Shown piece by piece: positions 36,201-48,788 of a stretch of 64,000 bases of DNA (position 1 is the first letter of the stretch; each line of letters opens with the position of its first letter). The notes under the pieces are model-generated. The model was not told the origin of the DNA. It did not search any database and worked only from the letters and a program-made list of their open reading frames with translations. This DNA is from Pyrus communis (Eukaryota; Streptophyta; Magnoliopsida; Rosales; Rosaceae). The stretch covers positions 28,990,428 to 29,054,427 of the forward strand of contig NC_084803.1 in assembly GCF_963583255.1 (NCBI RefSeq), written 5' to 3'. The position numbers and the translations under genes are program-made.

Positions 36201-38645
36201 AGTTAGATGTGACACTGATGATTCTAAAGGCTCTAAAAGAGGTGAAACTTTCAAAGGATACAATGCTAATGCTTCCAAGGCAGCTACTTCTTCCATGAGT
36301 GCATCTTCTTCATCAAACTCATCTTGAGATTGACTCAAAACAGTTTGTAATGGGTCATTCGATTGTGCCTGCAAGAACTTAGAGAATACAAGTGAATCAA
36401 GCACATCAATGGCATAACAATCAAGAGATGACGAAGGATGAGAAAGAGATTCAAACACTTTGAATTGAACTGTCTCTCCTAACACTGTCATAGTGAGGAG
36501 TCCATTTTGCACATCAATGATGGTTTTGGCCGTGGCCATGAAAGGTCTCCTAAGTAATATAGGCAACTCACGATCATGTATAGGAGCTTCTTCCATGTCC
36601 AACACTACAAAATCTACAGGCAAGATTAGTTTATCAACTTGAACTAGAATATCTTCTACTATACCTCTTGGATATTTCACGGATCTGTCTGCAAGTTGTA
36701 ATGAAATGGTGGTGGCTTTCAAATCTCCCAAACCTAGTTGAAGGTACACTGAATAAGGCATTAAGTTGATGCTAGCACCCAAATCAAGCATTGCCTTCTC
36801 TACTTTCTTGTCCCCTATGGTGATGTTGATAGAGAAACTTCCTGGATCCTTGAGCTTTGGTGGAAGTTTTCTTTGCAAAACTGCACTCACATTCTCAGAC
36901 ACCACAACCTTCTCATGTGGTCCATACTTCCTTTTGTAGCTGTTTAACTCCTTAAAGAACTTCCCATATGCCGGCATGCTCCTAATGACATCAAGCAAAG
37001 GTAAGTTAACATTCACTTTGCTTAGTATATCAAAAATCTCTTTAAATGACTTATCCTGCTTGCTCTTGGCAAGTCTTCCAGGGAATGGTATTGGTGGAGT
37101 GTATGGTTTCTCGGCCTTGTGAAGATTTGGTGCTTCAAATGAGGAAGTAGCATGGCTTGGTTCCTCATTTGGTTTCTCATTGTCTCCTTGAGTAACACCT
37201 GCATTCACATGATCATATTCATTAGTAACTTCCTTGCCAACTCTATTATCAATAACCTTACCACTTCTAAGTGTAGTGATTGCTTTGGCTTGCTCTTGGT
37301 TCCTTTGGAGTATCACGGGTTGGCTTGGAAACTTCCCAACCTCTCTTTGGTTCAAGGCATCTGCAATCTGCCCCAATTGTGTCTCCATTTTGGTTAGGGC
37401 TGCCGAATGTTGTTGGAGAGTGCTATTTGTGGAATGTTGGAATTGCAAAGTGTTTTGGGCTAACAACTTAACCGTATCCTCAAGGGTAGTGGCAGGTTTT
37501 GGTTGGAAAGTTTGGAATTGATTGTTGTTCTTCCATGAAAGGTTGGGATGATCTCTCCAACTCGGGTTATATGTATTGGAATACATATCATTCCTTGGTC
37601 TTTGATTGTAAGAATTCATGAGGTTCACTTGCTCTTGAACATACTTGGGGTAAGCCTCCCTAGATGGACATTGGTGAGTAGGATGGCTTGGTATGTTGCA
37701 AATGGCACACACTTTATTTGCTTTTGGCACCATGTTGAGCACGGATTCAAGCTTCCTTTCTAGGTTAGCTACCTGCAACAAAAGCTCATGATTAGAACTT
37801 GTTTCATAGACTCCAACTTTCTTACCCCTTAAATCTTTGTGTTGAGCATTAGACCCCAACATCTCATAAATGTTATATGACTCTTGAGCATTCTTTTTCT
37901 TCAATGCTCCACCTGCTGCATTATCAACAGTTGATTGACAAGTTTGGGTTAGTCCATCATAGAAAATTTGCATTTGTAAGTGAAAAGGTAACCCATGGTG
38001 TGGACATTGTATCAAGAGGCCTTTAAAACGCTCCCAACACTCATTGAAAGGTTCTCCATCATCTTGTTTGAAGTTGAAGATTTGTCCCCTTAATGTGGCT
38101 GTCTTTTGAGTGGAAAAGAACTTCTCCAAGAACTTCTTAGCCACGGCATCCCATGTAGTGAGGGAACCTGGTGTTAGAGTCATCAACCAACTCTTGGCCT
38201 TATCTTTCAAGGTGTAAGGAAACACTCTCATCCTCAAATTTGCTTCACTTACTCCCTGCAAAGGTAAACCACTCACAACATTGTAAAACTCTTTAATATG
38301 AGCTAAAGGGTCTTCATTAGGTAAGCCATAAAATGAAGGAAACATATGGAAATGTGAAGATTAGAGATCATAGTTTCTAGCTTCTGTGGGCAGCAAGATG
38401 CATGAAGGTGAATTTGGTATGATTGGTTGAGCAAAATCCTCCAAAGCTCGAAGTTCATCTTCGTTGCCCGCCATCTCTTCTTCTCTTTCCCAATTAAATT
38501 GCTCAGATTCTTTACTTGTTGAACTAGGTGAATTCCCTTCCTCTTCCTCACGGCTAAAGGATGAACTTGAAGGCACAAAATTGTCCAAAGTGTGGCCCTT
38601 CAACCGTTCAATTCTTTGGCCTAACTCAACAAGTCTATTTGACAT
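33267..38645 (-). pseudogene. gag-pol: Athila gag-pol of element C with one nonsense codon
   Basis: The frame is collinear with the B1 polyprotein over its full length of about 1790 codons. It starts at 38645 ([10 protein letters not shown]) and is interrupted once, at 38361-38363, where B1 has AAA (Lys) and C has TAA. After that the frame is open for 1692 residues from Met 38345 to the stop at 33267. It has the gag core, a CCHC knuckle ([14 protein letters not shown]), protease DLGAS, RT FMDD, RNase H ending DHLSR, integrase HHCC and DDE ([21 protein letters not shown]). One oddity in the protease is LLRRPFM where B1 has LLGRPFM, a change in a region that is usually glycine. It is probably inactive unless the stop is read through or translation restarts. 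Confidence 0.88.
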
Positions 38646-39166
38646 ATACTACCTGAAATAAAATAACACAAGTGTGAATGAAAATCTACTAGCAAACAAC
38701 AATGAAATGAACAAAAATAAACTTAAAAACGTTTGAAAGGACTCAAAGGACTCAAAACAGATTCACAAGACTCAAAACAAGCTAAAAACTCTCAAAACTG
38801 CCTAAAAACACAAACTGGGCAGTTTTGACACTAAACTCAACTTTGGACGAAAATTAGGTTTGGGCTTGACTCAAAATGCTTCAAAACACAAGATAAGACA
38901 GATTCTAAGCTTAAGACTTAACAAAATATGGGGGGGAATTTGTATTTGGACGAAATTTAATTAAATGGACATATTGTAAAGAAAACAGATTGTAAAGCAA
39001 ATTGATGTAAACCAATGGATAATGGAATGGCTAAGGGATTCCTCTCTACTCACGAAATATATGCAACTTAAACCAACTTCCAGTTATCAATTCGACAAGT
39101 TATGAACATTGACACTAATCAAAATAGCAAACAAGCAAACAAGCAATTACAAGGGACTAAAATCAG
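38646..39166 (-). other. Long leader of C with LTR-derived insert
   Basis: B1 has a leader of 111 bp between PBS and gag, while C has about 520 bp. The shared ends flank about 400 bp (roughly 38710-39110) that resemble the U5 half of family 1 LTRs. These include the 12-bp inverted repeat (38791-38802 and 38818 onward) and the tttggacgaaattt box. Confidence 0.7.
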
Positions 39167-39184
39167 TCCCCGGCAACGGCGCCA
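39167..39184 (-). other. Primer-binding site of C, tRNA-Asp
   Basis: The complement TCCCCGGCAACGGCGCCA is an exact 18-nt match to the tRNA-Asp 3' end, seven nt from the LTR. Confidence 0.9.
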
Positions 39185-39191
39185 TTTTTGT

Positions 39192-40939
39192 TGATGTATA
39201 TTTCCTTCCTAATGCTTGAATATATTTAGTATAATGGCACAAGCAAGGGTGTCGAATCCACAGGGACTAATTGGACCTATGTAATTACTCGTTTTGCAAG
39301 AACTCTATGAAATGAATCAAACTAATCAAATGAAGCAGATTTGTTGTTGTTACTTGAAAGCATAAAGAAATGAAGTAAACACAAGTAAATGAATCAATAA
39401 CTAACACAATGAGATGGTTCCAAAGGAAATGAAACTAGGGATTCGGTTTCACCATTGCTCAACTAAGTCCATGTTTGTTAAGCTAGTTTGTACTCATTCA
39501 TCTACCTATTTCTTGAGTTTGTTTCACTTGGACATGATCAACCATATGATGTGTGGATTTGATCAAATGTCTATAATCATGAACCTAATTGTGATGTGCA
39601 ACTTTGGTTCATAATCAAGAGTATGTAATGCATAAGAAACTTTCATAAAACCAAAGGGAATAACTCGGCAGGATGTTTGCTAAACATTCCCTTCATTCAT
39701 TCACATATCTACCAAGATTATGCATGATGTGTGTTTTAATCTTGGCTACACAACTTTGTGATTAATTCAAATGGTGATCAAACATTAAAATCAACTCACA
39801 ACGTCACAAATAAATCAGAGAATGAAACAAGAAATAGATGGACAAACTGAGCATTCTAACTTAATTACATGGAAAACGTTGCAAGGTTACATCGAATCCC
39901 TAGAGGAGGATTAGTTACACTTCATGTTTACAAAGATTTGACATAAAAATAAATAACATGAGTGAACATGGAATTAAGAAGAATAAACCCTTGAAGCAAA
40001 ACTGATTTTGAAGTCCTTGAGGAGTGGCCTTCGGGGTTGGTTCTCCAAGTATGATGCAACTGAATTAGATCCGCTTGGTATGTTTTCTGCAAAGGGGAGA
40101 CAAATGGGCAGAGAATGGACAGAGAATAGGGTGAAATGGAGCGGCTATGGGTGAATAAAAATGGAATGAATGCCGAACCCCTTGATGTGTGAAGTGTGAC
40201 TTGTTTTATAGAAGGAAATGTGGCTCCAACATTCAGATTGGATCTCAATCTGCACAAGTGACATGGAATAGCATCAAATGAGCTGGAATTGAATGGGTTT
40301 CTGAGGTGTTGGTCGCACGGCATGGACAGGGTCTGCAAGTGTGTGGTTTGTTTAATCAAAATGCATGTGTCCTTGTTGCAACAAGTGAGTGGAATCTGCA
40401 AAGGTGAATTGTTTGTACAAATTCTGGAAAGGTGAAGAAAGCACACGGCATGGAATGATGGAATGAGTGAATTTCTGGAATAAAGGATGCAAGGAATGGA
40501 CATGATCTGCAGGTATGTGGTTATTTAATCCAAGATACATGTGCAAAGTCTGCCACAAGGGAGTGGACAATCTGAAACTGGTTATAATAATCTGGAAATG
40601 GGAATGAAAGTGCACGGGATGGACTTGAAGAAGTGCACGGAATGGACATGAATGAGTTGGAAATGCATGTGAGTGCTTGGCAAGGTGTTTGAACATGCAT
40701 GTGAATGCATGTTTTGGTGTTGGAACCACCCAATCTGACTTCAAGCTTTTTGCCTTGTTTAGATTCACAAAATATGGCCGAATTGCACCACATTCCTTCA
40801 TTTGCCTTCCAATTGATCTTATTACACACTTGGCTGCACACTAGCACCAAACAATGTAAAATGCAACTAGTTTAATCCAAAAACAATACAAAAACGCCAA
40901 ATAAGAAAGATATACATGCATGCAAAATATGACTTATCA
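39192..40939 (-). repeat. Element C 5' LTR (1748 bp)
   Basis: It has the same ends as the 3' LTR, but 230 bp are missing at about 40630 (present at about 31254-31483 in the other LTR), between two short gaag-agtgc repeats. The right flank is ccctt. Confidence 0.9.
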
Positions 40940-40944
40940 CCCTT

Positions 40945-41182
40945 GCAGCTCCCTAACTGAATTCAAGCCTTCAAATTCGTCCATCCTCATGCCTCCATGC
41001 TTGCACTATCCAATCTTGGCCCAAAAATGCTCTAGAATGCTCCAAATTGCTTCTTTTTGCATACTTTGACACTAAAACCTGAAATTGCACGAAAATGACT
41101 TTAAACACTTAAACTAACTAAGGAAAAACAACATAAATGCATGAGAACAAGCCAATTAAGTCGCATAAAAATGCTCCTATCA
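40945..41182 (-). mobile_element. Element D 3' LTR, part 3 of 3
   Basis: The last 238 bp of the D LTR end in tgctcctatca. They are followed at 41183 by aattcccccacactt, the complement of a polypurine tract. This fixes D as a minus element whose 3' LTR stretches over 34 kb because of the insertions E and C. Confidence 0.85.
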
Positions 41183-42031
41183 AATTCCCCCACACTTAGC
41201 TTTTGCTAGTCCTCGAGCAAAACAAAGAAATAAAACAAGACAAAACAAACAAACATAATCTAAACCTTCCAACGTTTGCCTCAGGGATTTCCAATGCACA
41301 TGACATGTTAAAGATTATCATTCCCACAGATTTGAGTCAATTTAACACTTAAGCACATGCTTAATCATAGTCACTACTTACTAGTTCACAATTAACCAAT
41401 TAAAACAATGTTTTGAATGTAGTAACATGCCTTAGAGAATTCCTTCTATCCTTAATAGATTTGCACTCTATTTTCACTCAGATTTTCTAACTACACACCC
41501 TATACTAGTTATATGTGAGAGAATTGATGTAGATATAAAAACGAATGCTCACATATATGTATCACAAAGAACGCAATTTCCGGAGTTAATAGGCATGTTT
41601 AGATATGATCTCATGAATGGAATGCTAATACTTAGATGCGAGAACCAGTGACACCATATGCTCATACCAAATTCAAACTCAACAAATTGAAACACATAAC
41701 ACTCAAGATAGAAGTTTAAGGGTTGCAACGGGGCTTGGGGTATTGGTTAACAAAGAAAGGATAGGGAAAACAAACGTTACTTCAAGCATTAGTAAGCAAA
41801 GTAATGAAATTAAGACTTAGAATTCACTTAGTTTGCAGAAATTAACTTAAAAACACAAGGGGAAGACTTTAAACAACTTCTTAGGGCCGAATTCAACTTT
41901 TTGGACCCTTTCTTCAACAAACAACACCTTGGAACTCTTTTTCTCATGTTGTTCAACTCTTTTCATACCTTTTTTTTTTTTTTTTACGAAATTTTCTTTT
42001 CTTTTCTTTCTACTTCCCCCACACTTGGTTT
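41183..42031 (-). mobile_element. Element D PPT and 3' UTR, part 1
   Basis: The PPT is the complement of 41183-41197. The non-coding region that follows (read leftward) is homologous to 43240-44860 in H and 62480-64000 in G, for example ggaatgctaatacttagatg and accagtgacaccatatgctc. H interrupts it after ggttt (42027-42031). No gene was seen. Confidence 0.8.
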
Positions 42032-42600
42032 TGATAGGAGCATATTTATGCGACTTAATTGGCTTGTTCTCGTGCATTTACGTTGTGTTTCTTTAGTTAT
42101 TTTAGTCCTTTATGCCATTTTCGTGTGTTTCTAGGTTCATATGGCTAAGGAAGCAAAAAGGTGCATTTTGGAGCATTTTGGAGCAAAATTGGGCTTGGAA
42201 TGGATAGCTTATGTTTGGAGCCAAGGTGTTGGACGAAATTGAGGCACTTTAGGACACAAAACAATGGCCCTAGCCCAATTACATAACCTTGCCATGGCTT
42301 ATCCCTTCTCCCCTTCCCTTGCCATGCAAACCACCCTATTTTAGGCCTATTCTATGTACTTAAACCTTAGCCCTTTAACCTTGCAGCCATATCCCCTCTT
42401 TTATCCACATGCATTCATAATCATTCATAATCATTCACCACCAATTCAGCCACATGCACTTCCCCCTTCATCATTTCAGCCACCAAACACCCACATGCAC
42501 TCCCACTCCAGATTTTCAGCCATCCCAATTCATCATTGCACATCAACACATTCTATCATTTCCACATGCACTTCCCCCTTTACCATTGCAGCCACATGCA

Positions 42601-43030
42601 GAGCATAGTGCACATTGGGCCGTCAAAACGTTCAATATGGACCTTGATGCCGCAGGTTTACATAGGAAGCTTCAATTGTGTGAGCTTGATGAAATCCGAA
42701 ATGAAGCATATGAGAATGCCCTGATTTACAAGGAGAAAACAAAGGCATTTCATGACAAGATGATTCGTGCCAAGACGTTCTCTATTGGGCAGAAAGTGTT
42801 GTTGTTCAATTCTCGCCTTCGGTTGTTTCCGGGTAAGTTGCGTTCCAAATGGGTTGGTCCTTTTATTGTCACTAATGTTTTCCCTCATGGTGCAGTGCAA
42901 ATCAAAAGTTCCAAGGACGCAGCAAGAATTCAAAGTGAATGGGCATCGATTGAAGCCCTATTACGAGATGTTTGAGGAGCATGTCGTGGAGGAGGTACCC
43001 CTCCATGCCGTGGAACCTAGTCAAGCTTAA
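42601..43030 (+). pseudogene. pol: C-terminal pol fragment of H
   Basis: It starts in mid-integrase at [11 protein letters not shown] (compare [11 protein letters not shown] in D). It keeps the region [16 protein letters not shown] and runs to a stop at 43028-43030 (VEPSQA). There is one extra nucleotide near 42920-42930, after IKSSKDA, so the last 33 or so residues ([14 protein letters not shown]...) are in another frame. Everything upstream, including the DDE triad, was deleted by a join to LTR sequence at 42600/42601. It is not functional. Confidence 0.85.
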
Positions 43031-44859
43031 ACGGAGGTACCGTCCGGCTGGAAGACGTTAAAGCAAGCGCTTCTTGGGAGGCAACCCATGTGTTGAAACA
43101 CGAGAAGAAGGAACTTTCACTCCAAACCCAGATTTGCGTCCCTAACCTATCTCTTTATTGCTATTACTTTGCTAGTGGTGTTATGTTTGCTAGTTGTGTT
43201 AGTTGATTGTTTTTGTGTTAATCTAAGTTTGAAACATTGAGGACAATGTTTGGTTTAAGTGTGGGGGGGTAAACAAGCTGTTTTTGCATGAAATTCGTGG
43301 GATTTTATCACCTATCACTTCACATGTTGTTTCTCACCGTTTTAAAGTGTTTTTAGTGTGTTTTGATGTGTTTTAGTGTCATATAACAGAAAACCTTAGA
43401 AAAATTCGAAAAAGTTTGAAAAATACCAAAAAGAGTCGTTTTTGAGTCATTTTTGTGTTTTAGGGTACCTTCCAACACAATGATGAGGATTTGGTTTTAA
43501 ATTACATGACTATTATAGAATGTTGTAAACATGGCTGGAAGTTGATTTATGCTTTGGTTTATGCTTGGTTATGGTTATAGCTTATGAATTCACATGTAAT
43601 TACAAAGATAAAATCTGTTTTTGTAACATGCTTGAATGAAGGAACTTAAACTAAAGCTACATCCTTGTGAGACTTGAGCCTATAACGTTCTTTGGAGAGT
43701 ATAATTCTGTGATTTCTTGTTTTCTAAAGTCGTTGCATGATCTCATTATTCTTTGCTTGGTTGTTACTTGGAATGCATTTCATTATAGTTCCAAATACTA
43801 GAACTCATGCCCAATTCATTCAAAGCATGATATTGATTGCATAACATACAATAAGATGAAGTTGTTAGTCAAACCAAAGCCAAAAAGCCTATCCCTTTTC
43901 ACATGTATTGTAGGATTACCCCTTTTTAGCCTTTTCAAGCTTATTTTCTTTGTTAACCACATTATCCTCACCTAGCTTAGATTAGGACTTTCCATACCCT
44001 TGTTCTTAAAGGATAGTGAAGCATGACTTAGAATGAACTCCTTTTGATCAATATATTGCAGAAAATAAGTGTGGGGGAAGATAATAGGGCACGGCCAAAG
44101 AATGAAATAAAGAAAAAGAAAAGAAAAATAAAAAAATTCGTGGAAAAATAAAATGAAATTAGAAAAGTGTAGAAAAGAAAGAAAAAGAGTTGAAAAATAA
44201 GTGAGAATGATCTCACAAGTATTGGTTATTGAAGGAAGGGTCCAAAAGAGTGAATTTGACCCTAATTGTGCATGAATCTTCCCTTGTGTTTAAAAGTTGA
44301 TTTCTGCCATTAAAAGTGAGTTTAGGTGTCAATTTCATTACTTTGCTTCCTATTGCTTTAAGAACCTTTGTTTTACTTTACCTTTCTTTGTTAAACCATT
44401 ACCCTTAGCCCCGTTACAACCCTCAACTTCTATCTTGATGTTATGTGTTCAATTTGTGGAGTTTGAATTTGGTATGAGCATATGGAATCACTGGTTCTCA
44501 TTCTAAGTAGTAGCATTCCATTCATGAGATCATATTCATGTCATTGTCGTAAATCCAGAAAATGCTTTCTTTGATATAACATATGTGAGTGTTAGAATTC
44601 ATATTTACATCAATCTCCTCACTTATACCTAGTGTAGGGTGTGGAGTTAGAAAATCTGTGTGAAAATTGAGTGCATTCTAGTAAGGAATTGAGGGAATTC
44701 TCTAAGGCATGTTACTACATTCAAAGTGATGTTTTAATTGAGTAAATGTGAAATAATAAGTGGTAACTATGATTAAGTGTTTGTTGAAGTGTAAAGTAAG
44801 CTAAATGTTGTGGGAATGATGTTCTATATTGTGTCATGTTCGTTTCAAATCCCTGAGAT
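43031..44859 (+). other. H 3' UTR
   Basis: After pol come cttgggaggcaaccc, then cattgaggacaatgtttg and a G7 tract (about 43262), which mark this family's 3' UTR. It is non-coding and homologous to 62340-64000. It ends with gagat, the target of I, and resumes at 47228. Confidence 0.75.
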
Positions 44860-47222
44860 TGATGCGAGATTTATACGCACACAAATTAAACCCTCTTTTT
44901 ATCAATTGTAGTGAAGAATGTAAGTAGGGATCGTTCTGGACCGGGGATTAGGAGGGATTGTTAATCACTTGGAAACTGACTCAAATATGTAAAAACAAGT
45001 TTAAAACACTATACTAGACTCAAAGAATGTAAAACTAAACTTTAAAACACCAAAACAAACCAAAAGACTCAAAACAACACCAAAACACTCAAAACTGCCT
45101 TAAAAACACAATCTGGGCAGTTTTGAACACTAGACACAACTTTGGACGAAAATTGGTTTTACTTTGACCTAAGACACTTAAAAACACAAACTAAAGTGAT
45201 TTCTAACTACTATGACTGAACAAAGTAAAAGGGGATTGGTTTTGGACGAATTTAAAAACAAAACAAACTTTTTAAATTAGAACAGATTGTAAAACGAATT
45301 TGATGGAATTGAATGGATGGGAAGCTAGCTAGGGGGTTCATCTCCACACATGTTATACTTGCATATAAAACGATTTCCAATTGCTTTTCAATAACCCATG
45401 AATTCTCAACGCCCCAAGTTAATTAGGTTCGCTTAAATTAACCTTCAGATTTTCCTGACGTTATTGAATTGGATGATTGCATACGACAACCCAAAACATT
45501 CCCCACAAGTCCCCTACATGATTGCATAATAGAGATACAAGCAAGAATCATTAAGTTCTATGAAAACCATAAGCATTGACGAAGCACTTGTTACTATGAT
45601 TGCATGAAACTTATGCCAAGAATTTACTTAACGCGATTGAGATCATCAACCTTTACTACTTGTGAATATAATTCCATAACGATTAGGTGAAATTTCCTTA
45701 TATCCTAGCATCCAATTTATGCATGATAATTAAGCGTGCACTCTCAACCAACACACACAAATCAATGTAATTCACATAGATAAGTAAATTGAATTCACAA
45801 CTCATGAAACGCAATTAGAAGTAATCAAATCATATAGCAAGTATGTTCATGGTTTCGAATCCCCCCCTAGCCAAGGGGGGGTTTAGTTCCTCATACGTAC
45901 AAGACAAAGAGAAATAAATTTAAACATTGAAATCAAAGGAAAAGAAACACCTTGAAATTCCAGCGACGCGAACTCGAATTGCATGAACTCCCGAGCTTCC
46001 TTCTCCTCCTCCTTGGTGCGGCAAGGGTCTAGGGACAGGTTTAGGGCCTTAGGTGTATGGATGCATGGTTATGGAGGGATGTAGTAGTGTTTAGGGGAAG
46101 GGGATGGTGCGGCAAAGCTTAAAACTAAGGAGAAAGGTGTTTGGTGGCTGCGGCAAGGGTGTGGAGAGGGTTGGACGAATTTCTGGAATTAATGAATGTG
46201 TATGAGAGGTGGTGATCTGATCTAGGGGTTAATATGAGTATATATAGGCACTTAAAACCCTAGGGTAATCAGATATGGACTTGAATAACCCAAATCCACA
46301 AGGAAATAGGCTTAGAAATCAGAAATAGAAAGGGATAATGCTTCCTAGGTGCGGCAGGTAAGGAGATAAGGTGATAAGGCTTCTAGAATGCCTTGCAAGG
46401 CAAGGGAAATCAGCTTTCTAGAAGGATTTGGGGCGCCACTTTTGTAGGAGATAAGATAAGGTTCCTAGAATCATGTTTTAAGGGCCAAATTTGTAGGGAA
46501 AAAGAGATAAGGGTGCAGCACCTTTGTAGGGATAATGTTAGGGCTTCTAGAAAGCCTAAAAACTAAGGGGATTTGGATAAAACCCACGGCAAAGATAGGA
46601 TAGGGCATCTAAGGCTTCTAGAAACCCTCCAAGATAAGGTAAAGTGCATGGCATCCCTATAGGATTAGGATAAGGTGTCCTAAAGTGTTTAGGACTCCTC
46701 TTTGTGGCTGAAAACCTTGTGCATTAGGATTAGGAAAGCTAATCCTTCTTCATCTTGGAATTCTTCTCCTTCTTGGACTTGGAAAGCTTCTTTGTTGCTT
46801 CACTTGAGACCATATGGATTTTGACTTTCCTTTATCAAGTAGGAAACCTTATTTGAGTAGGAATCTTCATTCTTCTAGGAATCCTAATTCAACTAGGAAA
46901 CCCATCTTAACTAGGAATCCTAATTCAACTAGGAAACCCATCTTCCATTTAGGGACTTTCCTACTTCAACTAGGAAACCTTGCTTAAGTAGGAATCATCA
47001 TCTTCAAGTCTTCAATTTCGTCCATCCTCTTGGCTCCAAGCATATGATGTCCATTCCAAGCTCTAATTTGCTCCAAAAGGCTCCAAAATGCATCATTTTG
47101 CATACTTTGCCCTTAAAACCTGAAAACACATAGAACTAGCTTAAAAGACTACTTTACTAAGGAAAAACACTATAAATGCACAAAAACAAGCTAAACTAAG
47201 GTGCGTAAATATGCTCCTATCA
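44860..47222 (-). mobile_element. Solo LTR I, family 1/3 (2363 bp)
   Basis: It is a complete LTR from TGATGCGAGATT to CTCCTATCA with gagat on both sides (44855-44859 and 47223-47227). The inverted repeat is retained with the outermost pair changed (45088-45099). The U3 differs from the others: it has repeats of ctaggaatcctaattcaa near 46860-46990 and few CATGCA motifs. Confidence 0.92.
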
Positions 47223-47227
47223 GAGAT

Positions 47228-47322
47228 ACATGTTGGAAGGTTTAGAATGTATTTTGGTTTGTTTTTAGTTTCTTTCGTTTTGTTTTGCTCGAGGACTAGC
47301 AAAAGCTAAGTGTGGGGGAATT
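47228..47322 (+). other. H 3' UTR end and polypurine tract
   Basis: The last part of the H interior ends in ctcgaggactagcaaaagc and the PPT aagtgtgggggaatt (47308-47322) directly before the LTR. Confidence 0.8.
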
Positions 47323-47739
47323 TGATAGGAGCATATTTATGCGACTTAATTGGCTTGTTCTCGTGCATTTACGTTGTGTTTCTTTAGTTATTTTAGTCCT
47401 TTATGCCATTTTCGTGTGTTTCTAGGTTCATATGGCTAAGGAAGCAAAAAGGTGCATTTTGGAGCATTTTGGAGCAAAATTGGGCTTGGAATGGATAGCT
47501 TATGTTTGGAGCCAAGGTGTTGGACGAAATTGAGGCACTTTAGGACACAAAACAATGGCCCTAGCCCAATTACATAACCTTGCCATGGCTTATCCCTTCT
47601 CCCCTTCCCTTGCCATGCAAACCACCCTATTTTAGGCCCATTCTATGTACTTAAACCTTAGCCCTTTAACCTTGCAGCCATATCCCCTCTTTTATCCACA
47701 TGCATTCATAATCATTCATAATCATTCACCACCAGGTTT

Positions 47740-48788
47740 CTGCCATAAAGGAATTCCATTTGAATCATGCTTACTATACTTTAAGAACGAGGGTATGGAT
47801 AGTCCTAATCTAGGCTAGGTGACTGTAATGTGGGTTAACAAAGAAAAGGCTAAACAAGGCTCAATGGGGTTAACACCTAAACATATAATGGAGTAGGGCA
47901 CACGGCTTTTTGGCTAAAGTGGTGGTCACTACACAACTTCATCTTGAAAATGTGTTATGCTAATCAATACCATGCTTTGAATGAAATGGGCATGACTTCT
48001 AGTGTTTGGAACTAAATGATGAAACGCCTTCTAAGTAGCAACCAAGCAAAGAATAATGAGATCATGCAACGATTTTAGAAAACAAAGAATGCACAGATTT
48101 TAACTCTCCAAATAAACGTTTAGGTTCAAGTCTCACAAGGTTGTAGCGTTAATTTGAGTTCCTTCCTTCAAGCATGTTACAAAAACTGATTTTTTTCTTT
48201 TATGATTGCATGTGAATTCATAAGTTATAACCACAACCAAGCATAAACATAGAGTAAATCAAACTTTCATCCATGTTAATCACTCTCTTTAACAGCCATG
48301 TATTTAAAAATCAAATCCTCATCATTGTGTTGGAAGGTACCCTAAGACACAAACAAACACACAAAAACAACTCTTTTTTGGGTTTTTTAAAACAAATTTT
48401 TCAAATTTTTCTTTGATTTTCGGATTTTTACTTCAAAACATACTAAAACACACCAAAACTGCTTAAAAACACTTAAAAACAGCAAGGAACAAGTTTTGAA
48501 ATAATGGGTGATAAAATCCCACGAATTTGCATGAAAAACACTTAGTTACCCCCCCACACTTAAATCAAACATTGTCCTCAATGTTTTAAGCATAGAATCA
48601 CACAAAGAAACACACAAACAGCAAGTAAAACAACTAAATAGGCAGATTAGAAAGAATCAACAAAGAGAAGGGTTTAGGAACGCAAATCTGGAATTGGAGT
48701 GCTTTCTAGGTCTTCCTTTGTTGAATGGCATGGGTTGCCTCCCACGTAGCGCTTTCTTTAACGTCTTGCAGCCGGACGAAGAACACGT
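47740..48788 (-). mobile_element. Element D 3' UTR, part 2
   Basis: It continues the D interior after H. Reading leftward from the pol stop it holds gaggcaacccatgcc, a short C-run (about 48549-48556, complement of the G tract) and non-coding sequence homologous to G and H. No gene was seen. Confidence 0.8.

Larger units (their letters stand above)
29813..40939 (-). mobile_element. Element C: nearly complete family 2 element
   Basis: Read on the minus strand it has 5' LTR (40939-39192), PBS, a long leader, gag-pol, 3' UTR, PPT and 3' LTR (31790-29813). The flanks are ccctt at 40940-40944 and at 29805-29809, with three extra bases (tgt) between the latter and the LTR. It inserted into the D LTR. 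The two LTRs differ by about ten substitutions plus one 230-bp deletion, so it is fairly young. Confidence 0.9.
42032..47734 (+). mobile_element. Element H: deleted Athila-like element with 412-bp LTRs
   Basis: It is flanked by ggttt (42027-42031 and 47735-47739) inside the D 3' UTR. Both ends are a 412-bp sequence from TGATAGGAGCAT to caccacca (42032-42443 and 47323-47734), differing at one base that I can see. The interior has no PBS. It starts with LTR-like CATGCA-rich sequence (42444-42600), then a C-terminal pol fragment, a 3' UTR with solo LTR I inside, and a PPT (47308-47322). It is non-autonomous. Confidence 0.8.

Noticed and set aside
29813..40939. C as an inverted duplicate of B1 forming a large palindrome
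   Set aside because: C has its own LTR pair, its own target duplication and distinct substitutions, so it is an independent insertion that happens to lie in the opposite direction.
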